Positions 35,166-47,216 of a stretch of 64,000 bases of DNA are shown piece after piece. The notes under the pieces are model-generated. The model searched no databases and was not told the origin of the DNA. It saw nothing but the letters and a program-made list of their open reading frames with translations. Source of the stretch: Theobroma cacao (lineage: Eukaryota > Streptophyta > Magnoliopsida > Malvales > Malvaceae). Where the stretch lies: assembly GCF_000208745.1 (NCBI RefSeq), contig NC_030856.1, forward strand, positions 7,677,965 to 7,741,964, given 5' to 3'. Made by a program: the position numbers and the translations under genes. The stretch's first letter is position 1. The number at the start of each line of letters is the position of its first letter.

Positions 35166-36220
35166 GTATGCTTTCTGTTGGCTTTTCTTTAGACAAATTA
35201 AAAAGATTAGTTAGCAAATTATTTTTATTCATGAGTTTAAACTTTTTATTTTAGTTTTAATTATACGAGTAAATGAAAATATTATGAATGATATACAAAA
35301 ACCAACCACATTACTAAACAGGATTCAAACACTAGTAAGATTTAAAATTCACAAAAATATCTGATAAAGAAAGTCTTGAAACGAAGTTTTAGAGGTAGTA
35401 GGTTATCAAAAAAAATCTGATAAAAAAATATTTATATATTTGTTGAATTTCTTCTCAGGATATCTAAATGATATATAATATCATGAATTGATGATAATTA
35501 AGTTAGGAATGATATAGTATTAACTATGGAATTTAACTTTGGTTATAATATTATATAAAATTTTTATTTTATATAGTCATTTATGTTGTTATCTATTTAA
35601 AAATCTACTTTTCTTTCTTTCCTCAGTACTCAATGATTTTTAATTTTTAATTTATACTTTAATTATGATTTTTGAATTCTTTTTTGGGATAAGTAAAAGT
35701 TTTATTTATCCAGAAAAGCAGAGAAAGCACTACTCCAAAGATAAAATCTTGTTGTTTAACAAGAACAAGATAAGAGAAATGGGCCTAATCATTGACATTA
35801 GATTAAGGAAATCAATTAATGCACCTCTGAAAAGGAAAAGATTTGTTGAAGAGACAAAAGTATATACTTTCTCTCTTTTCTTTACCCCAGAGGACTAGCA
35901 TCACCAAACAATTAAAATCTTGTGTACTCAATGCTGAATGGGGCCATATTACCATCAAGCATTTGAGAAGGAATAAAAGAATGTGTAGAAGGTAATAATA
36001 TCTATTAGTGATTCCATCCTCCTATATGCACCGTATAGACTGCAGAGAACATGTTCGACTGCATCTCGTAGATAGGAATTAAGACATATCTTGGTGAATT
36101 TTGCCGATTAATTCCAAACAAGAAAAGGAAGAGAACCTTATACCTTACAACTGTATGTTGTGTCAAGCAACTCAATTTACTGGGTTTATGTTTATCAATT
36201 ATTTAATCTATCTAATTCAT
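35166..36220. other. Intron-like and intergenic sequence after gene A
   Basis: Begins with a GT donor. It contains one copy of the 176-bp repeat core at about 35338-35405. A 77-codon open frame at 35665-35898 (Lys/Phe-rich) has no recognisable family and I do not call it a gene. Confidence 0.55.
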
Positions 36221-36808
36221 TAGGTATAGTTTTCAACGAGATTATGAGATTATTAAATCTTTATTCAAGTATTGCCATTGAAAATCATAATAAATCTTTC
36301 TTTATTTTTATGATTGAAAATAAATAATTACAATCGAGTTCTTGATCAAAAGTCAAGTCGTCGACGGAACTGAAGGTTCAAACGAGCCTATTCAACCAAG
36401 TCTTGGATCAAAAGTCAAGTCGTTGACCGAACTGAAAGTTCATAGGAGCCTATTCAACCAACCTGCAAACCTTTTGGTCTGTGCCCATCTCATACGTAAA
36501 AGGCTTTTCGTAGCTAAGTGAATTCCAATTTCGTCCCTCTGACACTCTCTGTCAAGCCTTAACATTTGAAATTAGACTTTTTAAGACTTGGACAGCTTAA
36601 AGTTTGTTTCTGTTGGCACGACACAGAAGCGTAAAGAATGGAACAAAGCACGCATTCCTGGCACGTTTATTATACTCTGTCTTTTTGGCTAAGAGAGAAG
36701 TGTAAACACTGGACCAGTTTCTGCAATCGCAGGAGCATTGTACAGATTTTCATGTGCAATAATGCCAAGCAGATGCTCTTTGTGAAATACAGCCAATATG
36801 TGTTTGGT
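36221..36808 (+). other. Unit U3 upstream region
   Basis: Starts taggtatagttttcaacgag. 36331-36470 holds a local tandem duplication (about 66 bp) of the block tcaaaagtcaagtcgt.gac / gcctattcaacca found once in the other units. The cttggacagcttaaagtttg block at about 36590 is shared with U1. Confidence 0.6.
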
Positions 36809-37436
36809 GTCCCACCTCACTTGGGAAATCTCTCTTTTCTTAGTCAGCTTAACATCCGAAGCAACAAGTTTCAAGGCTCATTACCCATGGGGTTGGCTAA
36901 TTTGCCTTGGTTGCAGTATATAACTTTTGGTAACAGTTTTAGCGGAGAAATCCCATCATAGTTTGATTCTTTCAATCAACATCAGAGGTTGTTTGTACAA
37001 TAACAACTTCTTTAGGTGTTATCCTGTTTTGTTCGGGTTCTATGTCAATTCTTAAAAGAGTTGTTCGTATATGACAATGATTGTAGCAATTAGAACTCTT
37101 CCTAGCCTGAAATATTTATATGTGGTACAAAATCAACTTTCAGGTCACATACCTTTCTCAACCTTCAATATATCTTTATTGCGAATATTGATTTCAACAC
37201 TAACAATCTCATTGTAAGTCAACTTGCATAGGCTATATTTGATCAACTTCCTAAATTACAATTTCTAATTTTGGGATTAAATAACCTTTCAGGTAGAATT
37301 CCAACCAGTTTATTCAAGTGCAAAGAGTTACAAGTTTTAATTTTATCTAGTAATGCCTTGGAGGGAAGTGTGCCTGAAGAAATCGGGAATTTGACGAGAT
37401 TAAGCTACTTGTCCCTCTATAGGAACAACCTAACAG
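36809..37436 (+). pseudogene. LRR receptor-like kinase relic, gene copy B
   Basis: Homologous to copy A from VPPHLGNLSFLSQLNI onward (GSLPMGLANLPWLQYI, FSGEIPS). The start, signal peptide and LRR cap are missing. A TAG at 36959-36961 replaces the Trp seen in copy A (TGG to TAG). Indels follow around 36990-37130. The last part (37230-37436) is open again: NNLSGRIPTSLFKCKELQVL, GSVPEEIGNLTRL, NNLTG, ending at a GT donor at 37436/37437 exactly as in copy A. The 37140-37436 part is nearly identical to copy A, including the same local frame disruption after SLLRI, so the frameshift predates the duplication or was shared by conversion. Confidence 0.9.
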
Positions 37437-38291
37437 GTATGTTTTCTGCTGGCTTTTCTTTAGACAAATTGAAATGATTAGTTAATAAATTATTTTTATT
37501 CGTAAGTTTAAATTTTTTATTTTAGTTTTAATTATACAAGTAAATGAAAATATTATGAATGATATACAAAAACCGACCACATTACTAAACAGGATCCAAA
37601 CACTAGTAAGATTTAAAATTCACAAAAATATCTGATAAAAAGAAAGTCTTGAAACGAAGTTTTAGAGGTAGTAGGTTTTCAAGCGTGTGGGATACTTTTG
37701 AATATGAGAAAAAGAATGTAATTTTTATACCTTTATATACACGATATGTAACTTCCATAAATGGGCTCCCATTCTTCTTCCTTTGACACACTTTATGGCT
37801 TATGTTTCTATCACTTCATCCATTGCCCCTCTACATTGATTTGATAGCCGGTTGCTATATGAATTCCAATTTGTTAGCTCCAGCCTTTCTTACTGTCTCT
37901 GTGTCATGCCTTAACATAACATTTGGAAAAATATGACTTCCGCTAACTGGGTCCTCTTAGACTTGGACAGCTTAGGGCTTTTTTTTTTTTTTTTTGTAAG
38001 ATACAGAAGTGTAAGCCTTGGAACATGAAAAGTTTATTATACTTTGTTTTTGGCTAAGAGAAAAGTGAACAATGGACTAATTTTTGAGATTGGAGGAACA
38101 TTGCCCAGATTTTCCTTTGCAATAATGTCAAGTAGACATGTCAATCACACATGGTAGAAAGAAACTAAATGTCGATTTAAGTGATTCAACGAACACTTCA
38201 TGCAATTTCATTGAATTTTCTCACTATATTTTTAATTTTGTTGATTTTTCGACAATAAGTAATGGAATTTACTAAAATTTGTCACTTACAT
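37437..38291. other. Intron-like sequence after copy B with one 176-bp repeat copy
   Basis: 37530-37680 parallels the sequence after copy A almost base for base. A complete repeat copy lies at about 37605-37770. The cttggacagcttagggct block (about 37970) follows, ending in a long T tract. No gene seen. Confidence 0.6.
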
Positions 38292-39175
38292 TGTCGTAAC
38301 GTGTGAGTCCAATAGCTCAACCATTCGACGTAAAAAAGAATCACTATCAATTTTTGTTTTTTTATTTATGTGCAATCGACTACCTAAATGAATCTATCTT
38401 TCTTACTGATATCTTAGACTTGACTTAGGTTCATTAAAAAGATAGGTTATAATTTACAAAACAGATTGAGTTCAAGAGTACAAGGACATGTGAGGAAGGT
38501 GTTAGCACTTTCACAACTGATACATGGGAGTATGGGTACATGTGAGGAAGCTTTAGAGCATGAGTTGAATGGTTTGTGTTTTGTGAAGTTTTAGCATAGC
38601 CTTGACACTTATCAAACTATCAAATTCAGAATTTTTTATGGGACTGCCTTATTAATTGGTTTTTTCGAAAGGAATCTAGCAACTTAACATTTTATTTCAT
38701 TGATCATTACCTAGACAAAAATTATCAACTTTTGGTATCATGAAATTTCAGAACTTTTTCTTTCTTTTGGATTTAGGTGCTTGATTGGCCTAGGGTGTGA
38801 GAGTGTTTGGAGAGTTGGTTTGGGGTATTTATTAGAATGTGTTCATTCCAAATAGTAACCATCAATTTTTTTGAAATCATTTTCATCATTTTTTTTAAAG
38901 AAAAAACATCTTTTTTTGTCACTTGATTTCTTATTCCCAAAATCTAAAATTTAAATTTTCAAACAAAATCTTACACATGCATATGTAAAAAATGTAAACT
39001 TAAAAGAGTTTAAAAATTCTCCCATATTCTTTCAAATAAATTGTTTGAGGCTTGAGACTTTCATTGCAATTTCTCTTCTTCAACCAAAGGCTCAATCTAT
39101 GATAAAGTAGATTTCTTTCACATACTTTTACCCTCGCGTTATGTTGGGGAGATATTGTTGTACTGTAAGTTTTAA
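38292..39175 (-). mobile_element. TR-GAG family fragment, minus strand, internally deleted
   Basis: On the minus strand, 39175 to 38585 matches TR-GAG internal positions about 14020-14650 (catagattgagg..., gtctaggtaatgatcaatg, aagtgtcaaggctatgctaa). This is joined to an LTR 3' end at 38292 (minus-strand end CACACGTTACGACA). About 3.6 kb of interior, including the repeat arrays, and most of the LTR are missing. Confidence 0.8.
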
Positions 39176-40609
39176 TGAAAGCAATACGAAAAAATTTTTA
39201 CATATCATAATAATGGTATGCAAATATTTTTAACATTAAAATCTTAATAAATATATTTACAAACAAAAACAGCTGATGCATTCACAAATGCAACCTACAA
39301 ATGTAATGGTTAACATATATTCTCAAAGGAGTATTCTAATGTTGGTTGGAATGGAAGCTTTACAATAAATTTCAAAGTGTTTAGGAGTGCAGATAAATTT
39401 TGAACTCCAATATATATACATCACTATTATAAAAAATTAATATTATAAGAAAATATTATAGGAGCTATGAGTGTGTTTAGGAGTGCTAATTTTTCCGAAA
39501 AAATTACAAACAATCTTAATGGGGAGTTGACAATAAGTAGTGTTTCTTGTCAACAACCCATAAGAGAAGAAAAGTAAAAGAAAACCAATAAAGCAAGAAA
39601 AAGGAGCTGCAAAAGAGAGAAGAAAGACACGAAAGGGAAAAAAAGAGAAGAGATCTTCAGAACTCTAAGACGATGGAAAGGACCAAAAGAGCATGGACAT
39701 ATATTAAAAATCCGAAAATGCCCTCAAGAGGAAAAGAAAACTTATCATGAAGAGGCAAAATGGCCCCAAAAATTCCACAATCACCCAAAACACCATTAAA
39801 AAATCTATTGTTCACAAAACCCTTTAAACTTTACAAATACCTAACATGTCCCGGATAGTTGTGAACCGAGCACCTGCTTCGGGACAGTTTTAATATAGTG
39901 TTATAGATATTTTAAACTACATTAAATCAATTTTTTTCTCAGGAATGTTTTTTCTAGCCTTTTTGTCTCCCTGCCTGAAATCAATCCAAAAAAGGATACC
40001 CAACAATTATCCTCAATAAAAAAAATACCATATATGTCCCAATCAAATTAAGCCACCTTGTGTTAACCAATTGAGCATTCCAATACAACTCCTCCTAAGC
40101 CGCTTCCTCCCAACCCAGTTAATCAGCACGTGTCACTCAATTACACTCACCACATGGCTCTCAAATGAACTCCTTCGGGGATAATTTTAATATATAGGTA
40201 TAGATGGTTGAGGTATCGGCTTTTGATTAGTAGAGTCAAAAGATTAGGAATTGGTCTTCGGATTTGGAAATGGTTGACACATACATGAAGATTGGTTGTG
40301 AAACCAACTGATAAGAGAATGGATTTTTTTTTCTCAGCCATAAAAATTTGTATTAATAATCACTGAAAGTTATATAGTGAGTTCAGCTTAAAGGCTCGGG
40401 ATAATCTGCTATTACATAGAAAATACAACATAACCAGAATGTAACACATTACATAAAATGATCAACATATCAAATCATACGGACATAGAGCGAAACACTA
40501 CACATAAAGTGACAACCAAAGATTTAAGAGAAATGAAGCCTGATGCAGGGCAAATTATAACATGCATTCAGCGTTACAACCAAGCAGAGAAAAAGAATGA
40601 TTTGTAACT
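39176..40609. other. Unassigned AT-rich sequence
   Basis: No coding sequence and no recognisable element. Two short related motifs, cacctgcttcgggacagttttaatat near 39880 and actccttcggggataatttt near 40170, suggest a degenerate repeat. 40320-40620 is unassigned. Confidence 0.4.
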
Positions 40610-40745
40610 CGAAATGGTTGTATTTGGAAAATAATCAGATTTCAGGTTGCCTATCTTTCTCAAGCATCAACCTTATCTTATCGCAAATATTCATTTCAAC
40701 ACTAATAATTTCATTGTAGATCAACTTACATCGACTATGTTAAGT
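40610..40745 (+). pseudogene. Short LRR relic
   Basis: ttggaaaataatcagatttc, then ttctcaagcatcaacctt and ttcatttcaacactaataat-ttcattgtagatcaactt, is a decayed copy of the part of genes A and B at 34850-34960 and 37125-37225. No open frame. Confidence 0.75.
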
Positions 40746-40996
40746 ACTGTCTAATTAGGTTTTGTTTGAGCTGTAAATTTGAGATTCATCCTCGTAATAA
40801 CCATTTTGAGCTATTTAACAAGGATCTTGGAAAAATACCAGGCAAAAGTACGATTTAAAGAAGATAAAAACAGGAAAATGAGAGCACCCTGTTTTGTCAA
40901 AAAATAAAGATAAATAAAATAGATGCCTAGTGCTCAACAAAGAAAGGGATAGGTAAAATTTTAACTTAGTTTGAGGGATTAAATTTTATGTTTCTG

Positions 40997-41068
40997 GTGA
41001 AATTCCATCAGTTGTTGGAAGCCTGACTTCTATTATGCACCTTGATCTTTCGGAAAACAACTTGACAG
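40997..41068 (+). pseudogene. 72-nt LRR exon module 1 (acceptor broken)
   Basis: Encodes one LRR, EIPSVVGSLTSIMHLDLS then ENNLT, with the Gly codon split G|GT at each end (phase 1 introns). The donor gacag|gtatag is intact. The acceptor reads tttctg where the sister modules have tttcag, so splicing into this exon should fail. Confidence 0.9.
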
Positions 41069-41105
41069 GTATAGTATTATCTTTCTTCTCCTTTATATGA
41101 TTTAT

Positions 41106-41108
<3 letters not shown>

Positions 41109-41152
<44 letters not shown>

Positions 41153-41165
41153 GCATNTATATAGC
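41109..41165. repeat. (AT)n microsatellite with one unknown base
   Basis: Alternating AT for about 40 bases followed by tatatatagcat repeats; base 41157 is unresolved. Confidence 0.95.
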
Positions 41166-41399
41166 ATGTGTGGGTTTTTATTTTTCATTTCAAATACTTA
41201 AAAAGGATAGCAGATTGATATGAATAGGATCTTCGTAAAATTCCATACAAAAGTACGATTTAAAGAAGACAAAAAAGGGTAATGAGAGCACCTGTTTTGT
41301 TGAATAACAAAGATAAATAAAATATATGCCTAGTGCTCAACAAAGAAAGGGCTAGGTAAAATTTCAACTTAAATTGAGGGCTTGAATTTTATGTTTCAG

Positions 41400-41471
41400 G
41401 TGAAATTCCATCAGCTATTGGAAGCCTGACTTCTATTATACGCCTTGATCTTTCGAATAACAGCTTGACAG
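41400..41471 (+). pseudogene. 72-nt LRR exon module 2
   Basis: Exactly 72 nt between tttcag and gtatag, phase 1 on both sides. It encodes EIPSAIGSLTSIIRLDLS followed by NNSLT. The open frame and splice sites are intact. The flanking introns are paralogous to those of modules 1 and 3 (shared gatgcctagtgctcaacaaa or variants), so exon and intron were duplicated together, with a period of about 400 bp. Confidence 0.9.
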
Positions 41472-41753
41472 GTATAGTATCATCTTTTTTCTCCTTTTTC
41501 ATATGATACGTGCATATTAATCTGCTATCCTCTTAAGCATTTGAAATGAAAATTAAAAACACACACACGCATAATTTATATTAAAGATCTTCGTAAAATT
41601 CCACACAAAAGTATGATTTAAAGAAGACAAAAACAGGAATATGACAATACCTGTTTTGTTGAATAATAAAGATAAATAAAATATTTGCCTAGTGCTCAAC
41701 AAAGAAAGGATCTAGTACAACTTTAAATTAAGGGCTTGAATTTTATGTTTCAG

Positions 41754-41825
41754 GTGAAATTCCATCAGCTGTTGGAAACCTGTCTTCTATTCAGCATATT
41801 GATTTTCGGATTAACAACTTGGCAG
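41754..41825 (+). pseudogene. 72-nt LRR exon module 3
   Basis: 72 nt between a cag acceptor and a gtataa donor, phase 1. It encodes EIPSAVGNLSSIQHIDF followed by RINNLA. The splice sites look usable. No coding exon follows for 10.7 kb because transposons intervene. Confidence 0.88.
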
Positions 41826-41925
41826 GTATAATATCATCTTTCTTCTCCATTTCATCTAATACATGCATATCAATCCGCCATCCTCTTAAGGTATTTGAAA
41901 TGAAAATTAAATACACAAATAATAT

Positions 41926-42652
41926 ATATATATATATAGGAGAGGATCTAGGAATTTTTTGAGTGGTGTCAAAATTACTTTTAAGAAGGTCATTGCGGAT
42001 CTAAAGAGTAGGACTTGAATTTTTTAAGAGTGAGAGTAGTTTAGGTTTTGACTTTTTTAATAAAATCTTAAATTATAGAAGAATTTTTTTTGTCTTTCCA
42101 TGTAGTATTTAAATTAGTTTTTGATAAATTTAGTTTGATTTGGGGTCTTTAACCCTACTCTCTACAAAATTGTAAAAAAATTTGTGGGTTCATTAATATC
42201 ATTAATTATATAAAGCTCTAACATATGTAATATAACAAATACAAATATTTGACACTTCAATGAATGAGTGGTGTCATGTGACACCACTTTTCTTAATGTA
42301 GGTCCCATGTATATGTATGTATGTATGCATATATGTATTTATATTATACTTTCTTAATTGTAAAAATTATTAATTACTACAATGCTTTGACACATAATTT
42401 AAGAAAAGCGTTTTTCACATTAAGATTTTTTATTAACTGATTTTTAATACGACAATGTAACAGAAAAATGAAAAATTAATATCAAATACAAAAAAAAATT
42501 AAGAATTGTAGTTATTCATAAAAATAAGAAAGAGCCTAAATTTAGAACATTTAAAAAATGTGAAAGTAAAGACTCAATCTAGCAAGAACTTTGGGCCTGC
42601 CACTACCCTACTCACTTCTTTTGAAATTTTTATAATACAACTATTGCCTTTT
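41926..42652. other. Unassigned AT-rich sequence with a 22-bp palindrome
   Basis: agtggtgtca/tgacaccact at 42267-42288 is a perfect 10-bp inverted repeat with a 2-base centre. gagtggtgtca also occurs near 41960. It may be a small transposon remnant bounded by these motifs; I cannot establish termini. Confidence 0.4.
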
Positions 42653-45325
42653 TGTTGTAACGTACGGGTCTAGAAACTTGACTCCTAAATGTGAAAAATT
42701 TAGAGAGTAGCCACCAATCTTTTTCATCTAGGTTCGATTGACCATATATTAAATTTGTTCTTCTTGACGAAGTCTTAATTAATTTTAACATTGCTTAAAG
42801 AACAAGACTTGCCCTATGTATTTCAGAGTTGGGTTCAGAAGTACAATTACGCATGGGTAAAGAGTAGCACCCTTGTGATGCTCGTTCCACTAACATTAGC
42901 ACTTAATCATATGTTATTCTATTAACATCAACTTTTTAATTTTATTCTTATGTTTTCCTAATCCTTGTTTATTTATTTTATCTTTTATTTTATTCACAAT
43001 TTAAAACATTTTATTTGGTTTTACGGGTGAGACATGCACATGATGCAATTGTGAAATGCATGGCATAAAATCTAGATAATACCAAATGAAAACCATCTAT
43101 TAAGTGTACTTCTGAATACACCCATCATACTAGTGGGATCCGACACTATTCTCTCACCTAAGGAAATACTCGAAAAACTCACCTTCGTAAGTTTAACGAG
43201 TAAATCCCATCATCGGAGTAATCATTAACATTTGAAAATAATATTTTTTGTGAATGCTTACAAGCAGAAGCCCTTATTAAAGACATTCTTTGAGCCCTCC
43301 CATCGTACTGGTGGGACTTAGAAGTATCTTTTTACCTAGGAAATTTTTCGAAGGAACTCACCTTCGCAAGCTCTTTCAGAAAGTCCCATCATCGGGGCTT
43401 TGACTCGTGCACACAGTACATCTATATGCCATGACATTTAATAAAGCAATAATGATGCGTGATGTGCTACAAACCCCAATGTCCACTACGGATTATTCTC
43501 TATATTCATTATTATTATTATCTTACCATCTATAAGAAAGTTTTATTATCATTATTTATTTATTTATTATCATGAGTATCCTTATTCTTCATGATATTAT
43601 ATATTCTTGAAACTATAAATATATATACCATTTATTCTCTTGTATTTATTATTGTTACTATTATATTTATTATTTTCATTATTTCTTTACTTCTTTTGTT
43701 TTTATATTTTGCTTAATTAATAATTAGGTTAACATATTTTCATTTATTTAAGATTAGAAACATCGAGATTCAATATTGAGACCTTCCCATTGTATTGGTG
43801 AGATCTTAATCGAAATCCCTAACCTAGGAAAATTCATTCGGAATTGCGACTTCTAGCATTCTAGATGAACATCCCATCATCGATATAATTTGATATTCTC
43901 TTCATTAGTAATATTATACTTGTACATACATTTTTTTTTTTTACATACACATATGTTCTACTTTCGTACCTATAGACTAAGTGTTATTTATCCTTCTCTA
44001 TTTTATTTTTTTCTATGCCTATTTTCTATAACTAAATATTTACTCTTATATTTTAATTGGATTCATGATTGTTATCTTAGAACTAAATAATTTTTATATT
44101 ATATATTTCTATTTTTTTACCCACTAAATGCATTTCCCTTCCAACTAAATATTTATCCCATTATTCTTCACTTACCTAGGAGCTAATTTTTTAGATACAT
44201 TTTCTTCTCTCTTTTTTTAATATATTTTCTGCTTTTTTCTTCTTAAACCTGTTTTTATATTGAGATGTATTTTTTTCTATTTATTATTCTTTCTATCTAT
44301 TTCACATGAGGGCCTATTTTGCTCCCATTTGACCACATTATTTTATGCCTATATATATATATATATATATTTCCTTATTTTGATAACTTCATTTCCCCTA
44401 TTTCTAATATTCATACTACAAATACATTTTTCCCTATTTATTATTTCATAAATACATATTTATCATGCAAAACTATATTAAAAATGCTCATAAAATAAAT
44501 ACTAACATCAATATACAAGCCCAAATAATCAAAGGTCCAAAACATACCCAAAACATTGGACCCTAGATAGCCCAAATCAGATCAAACCACAAGAGAGCCC
44601 ACGAGCTTGCTTCAAGAAGCCTAACTCCCTCTTGTGAAATGTACCGTTTGAGGGCCCAAATGAGTGGTCTCACTCTCTTTAAAATGGTGCCGTTTTAAGC
44701 CTCCCTTCAAACTTAACTACTTTGGCCAAAACGGTGCCATTTTGTGCCCCTATCCCTCACAACCCTAGGTATTTAAACTCTCTTTTTTGCCTCTCGCTTC
44801 ATTTCTCCTTTCCATTTTCTCTTTAGCCGCCAATGTTCTCTCCTCTCTTTACCCGATTCTTCCCTTCACTCTTTCTTCAAAACCCTAACTATTCTTTCTC
44901 TCTAATCCTCTTTTCTTGATCATCGCTTCTCACCGTTGAACCATGGGTCCTTCACACCAATGACACCCCACACATTTCAAACCCCAAAAATTTCAAGACT
45001 TACCTCATTAAGCCTAAAACTCAAAACCCGAAACCCTTTTCTTTTCCTTTCATTTTTGTGCCTTTGTTTTTATTTTTTCTTGGTGATTTCCTTTGGGTAT
45101 TTTACCAGTTGCTAGAAAAGGTGAAACTAGGGGTTTTAGAAAGGTTTCTTTGTTTTTTTTTTAGGTGGTATTTTGTCGGCTAGTAGGATAGGAAAGCTAG
45201 GATTTTTGGCTTTTGGGTTTTTTTGTTAACACGGATTCTTGGGATTTTCAATAGGCTTTCTAGGATTTTTTTTCGAGACCTGGCTACTGCTAAAATTTTT
45301 TCTCTCCTCCTTTTTTTGACATCTG
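42653..45325 (-). repeat. Truncated 3' LTR of the minus-strand element
   Basis: Aligns with the right LTR from 45720. Shared landmarks are ccatcatactagtgggatcc near 43120, cccatcgtactggtgggact near 43300, tgacatttaataaagcaataatga near 43432, and two near-palindromes aaatggtgccgttt (44682) and aaacggtgccattt (44729). The right-hand edge (LTR start on the minus strand) is missing. Confidence 0.78.
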
Positions 45326-45700
45326 GCCTCCTTTATGGTCCTCACCCATTAGAAGCTTTAACTAGACTAGGTTCAATTTGAGTGGGAGTTTTCACTAGCC
45401 TATACGAAGGTTATCACCTCGCAAGAGCATAGCTACTAAACTTCCTCCTAATAAAAGATAGAGCCCAAGCTAAAGGCTTATACATGAATGCAGAATGTGT
45501 CGTGTGTGTGAAGGAACGTACCAACCTTTGATAGACAATCTCACATCCCTCTATCTTAAATTCCTTACAATTAATAAAAACAATAAAATAACGACGATAA
45601 AACATAGTACATAAAACAAATGCTCAAATTTAATGGAAACACTAAATTATTTAAGGCTTAGGATAACCTATGATTAATTATGGCTCGACTTTCATTCATC

Positions 45701-45719
45701 CCTAGTGGAGTCACCAAGC
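45701..45719 (-). other. Primer binding site of the minus-strand element
   Basis: Minus strand reads gcttggtgactccactagg, next to the LTR end, nearly the same as the TR-GAG site at 11499-11520. Confidence 0.75.
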
Positions 45720-47173
45720 TGTCATAATATGCGAGTTCGAGAATTTGACCGCTAGACGTGGAAAACTTAAGAGCCACAACCAATCTTTTTGGTCTAGGTG
45801 TGATTGGCTACTTGTTAAATTGGTTCTATTTGACGAAGCCTTAAATTGATTTTAAGTTCGTTTAGAAAGCAATAAGCTAGTTTGCAAATTTTTAGAGTGG
45901 GGTTTGGAAGTACGGTTATGCATGGGGAAAGATTAGCGCCCTCTATGATGCCTGTTCCACAAACGGTACCATTTAATCATATGTTATCCTATTATAGCCT
46001 AAATTATTGATTTTATTCTTATATTTCCCTAATTATTATTTATTTACTTTATTCTTTATTTTACTAGCAAAGTAAACATTTTATTCGATTTTATGAGTGT
46101 GACGTGCACATGATGCAATTGTGAAATGCACGGCATAAAATCTAGATAATGACAAACGAAAGCCATTTATTGAGTTTATTTCTTGAATCTGCCCATCACA
46201 TTACTGGGATCCGAGAGTATTCTCTCACCTAGGAAAATACTTGAGAAACTCGCCTTCATAAGTCTAATGAGTAAATCCCATCATCAGGGTAATCATTCAC
46301 ATTTGAAAATAATATTTTTAGCGAATGCAAACTTATTATGAGTAGAAGCTTTTATTAAAGACAATCTCAGAGCCTTCCCATCGTACTGGTGGGACTCAGA
46401 AGTATCCTTTCACCTAGAGAATTTTTCAAAGGAAGTCGCCTTTGCAAGCTCTTTCGAAAAGTCTCATCATCGGGGCTTTGACTAGTGCACACAATACGTC
46501 TACATGCCATGATATTTAACAATGCAATAATGAGGTGTAATATACTCGTAAATTTCAATATTTGTTTATTAACCTTCCTACAACTCTTTCATCATTTCTT
46601 TGAAATTTCTTTTTATTATTTTTCTTTGTATGCATATATATCATGGATAAATATTTTATATTTATTATTTTTATCTAACTATATTTATTTTATTATATAT
46701 TTTTTATATTTAAGTATTTATCTATTTTTGTTATATAAATTCTCTTTTTACCTAAATGCTATTTTTTAATCAAATATTTTATTTCAGAATTATTATTATT
46801 TATATATATTTTAATGACTCAACTTCTTTCCTAAATTTTTGATTAACCTCTCCTAGTTTTCTTTTTGACTAACTATTATGTTATTTATATATATATATTA
46901 CNNNNNNNNNNNNNNNNNNNNNNNNNNNNNNNNNNNNNNNNNNNNNNNNNNNNNNNNNNNNNNNNNNNNNNNNNNNNNNNNNNNNNNNNNNNNNNNNNNN
47001 NNNNNNNNNNNNNNNNNNNNNNNNNNNNNNNNNNNNNNNNNNNNNNNNNNNNNNNNNNNNNNNNNNNNNNNNNNNNNNNNNNNNNNNNNNNNNNNNNNNN
47101 NNNNNNNNNNNNNNNNNNNNNNNNNNNNNNNNNNNNNNNNNNNNNNNNNNNNNNNNNNNNNNNNNNNNNNATA

Positions 47174-47216
<43 letters not shown>

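Larger units (their letters stand above)
31836..36220 (+). repeat. Unit U2 of a three-copy segmental duplication
   Basis: Begins taggtgtaattttcaatgag, matching the starts of U1 (about 2861) and U3 (36221). It carries the unoccupied copia target site (32173-32177), receptor upstream sequence, a short 176-bp array and LRR gene A. Length about 4.4 kb, against about 4.9 kb for U1 without the copia element. Confidence 0.8.

Noticed and set aside
35665..35898. 77-codon open frame after gene copy A
   Set aside because: Biased to Lys, Phe and Ile as expected by chance in AT-rich DNA; no recognisable domain.
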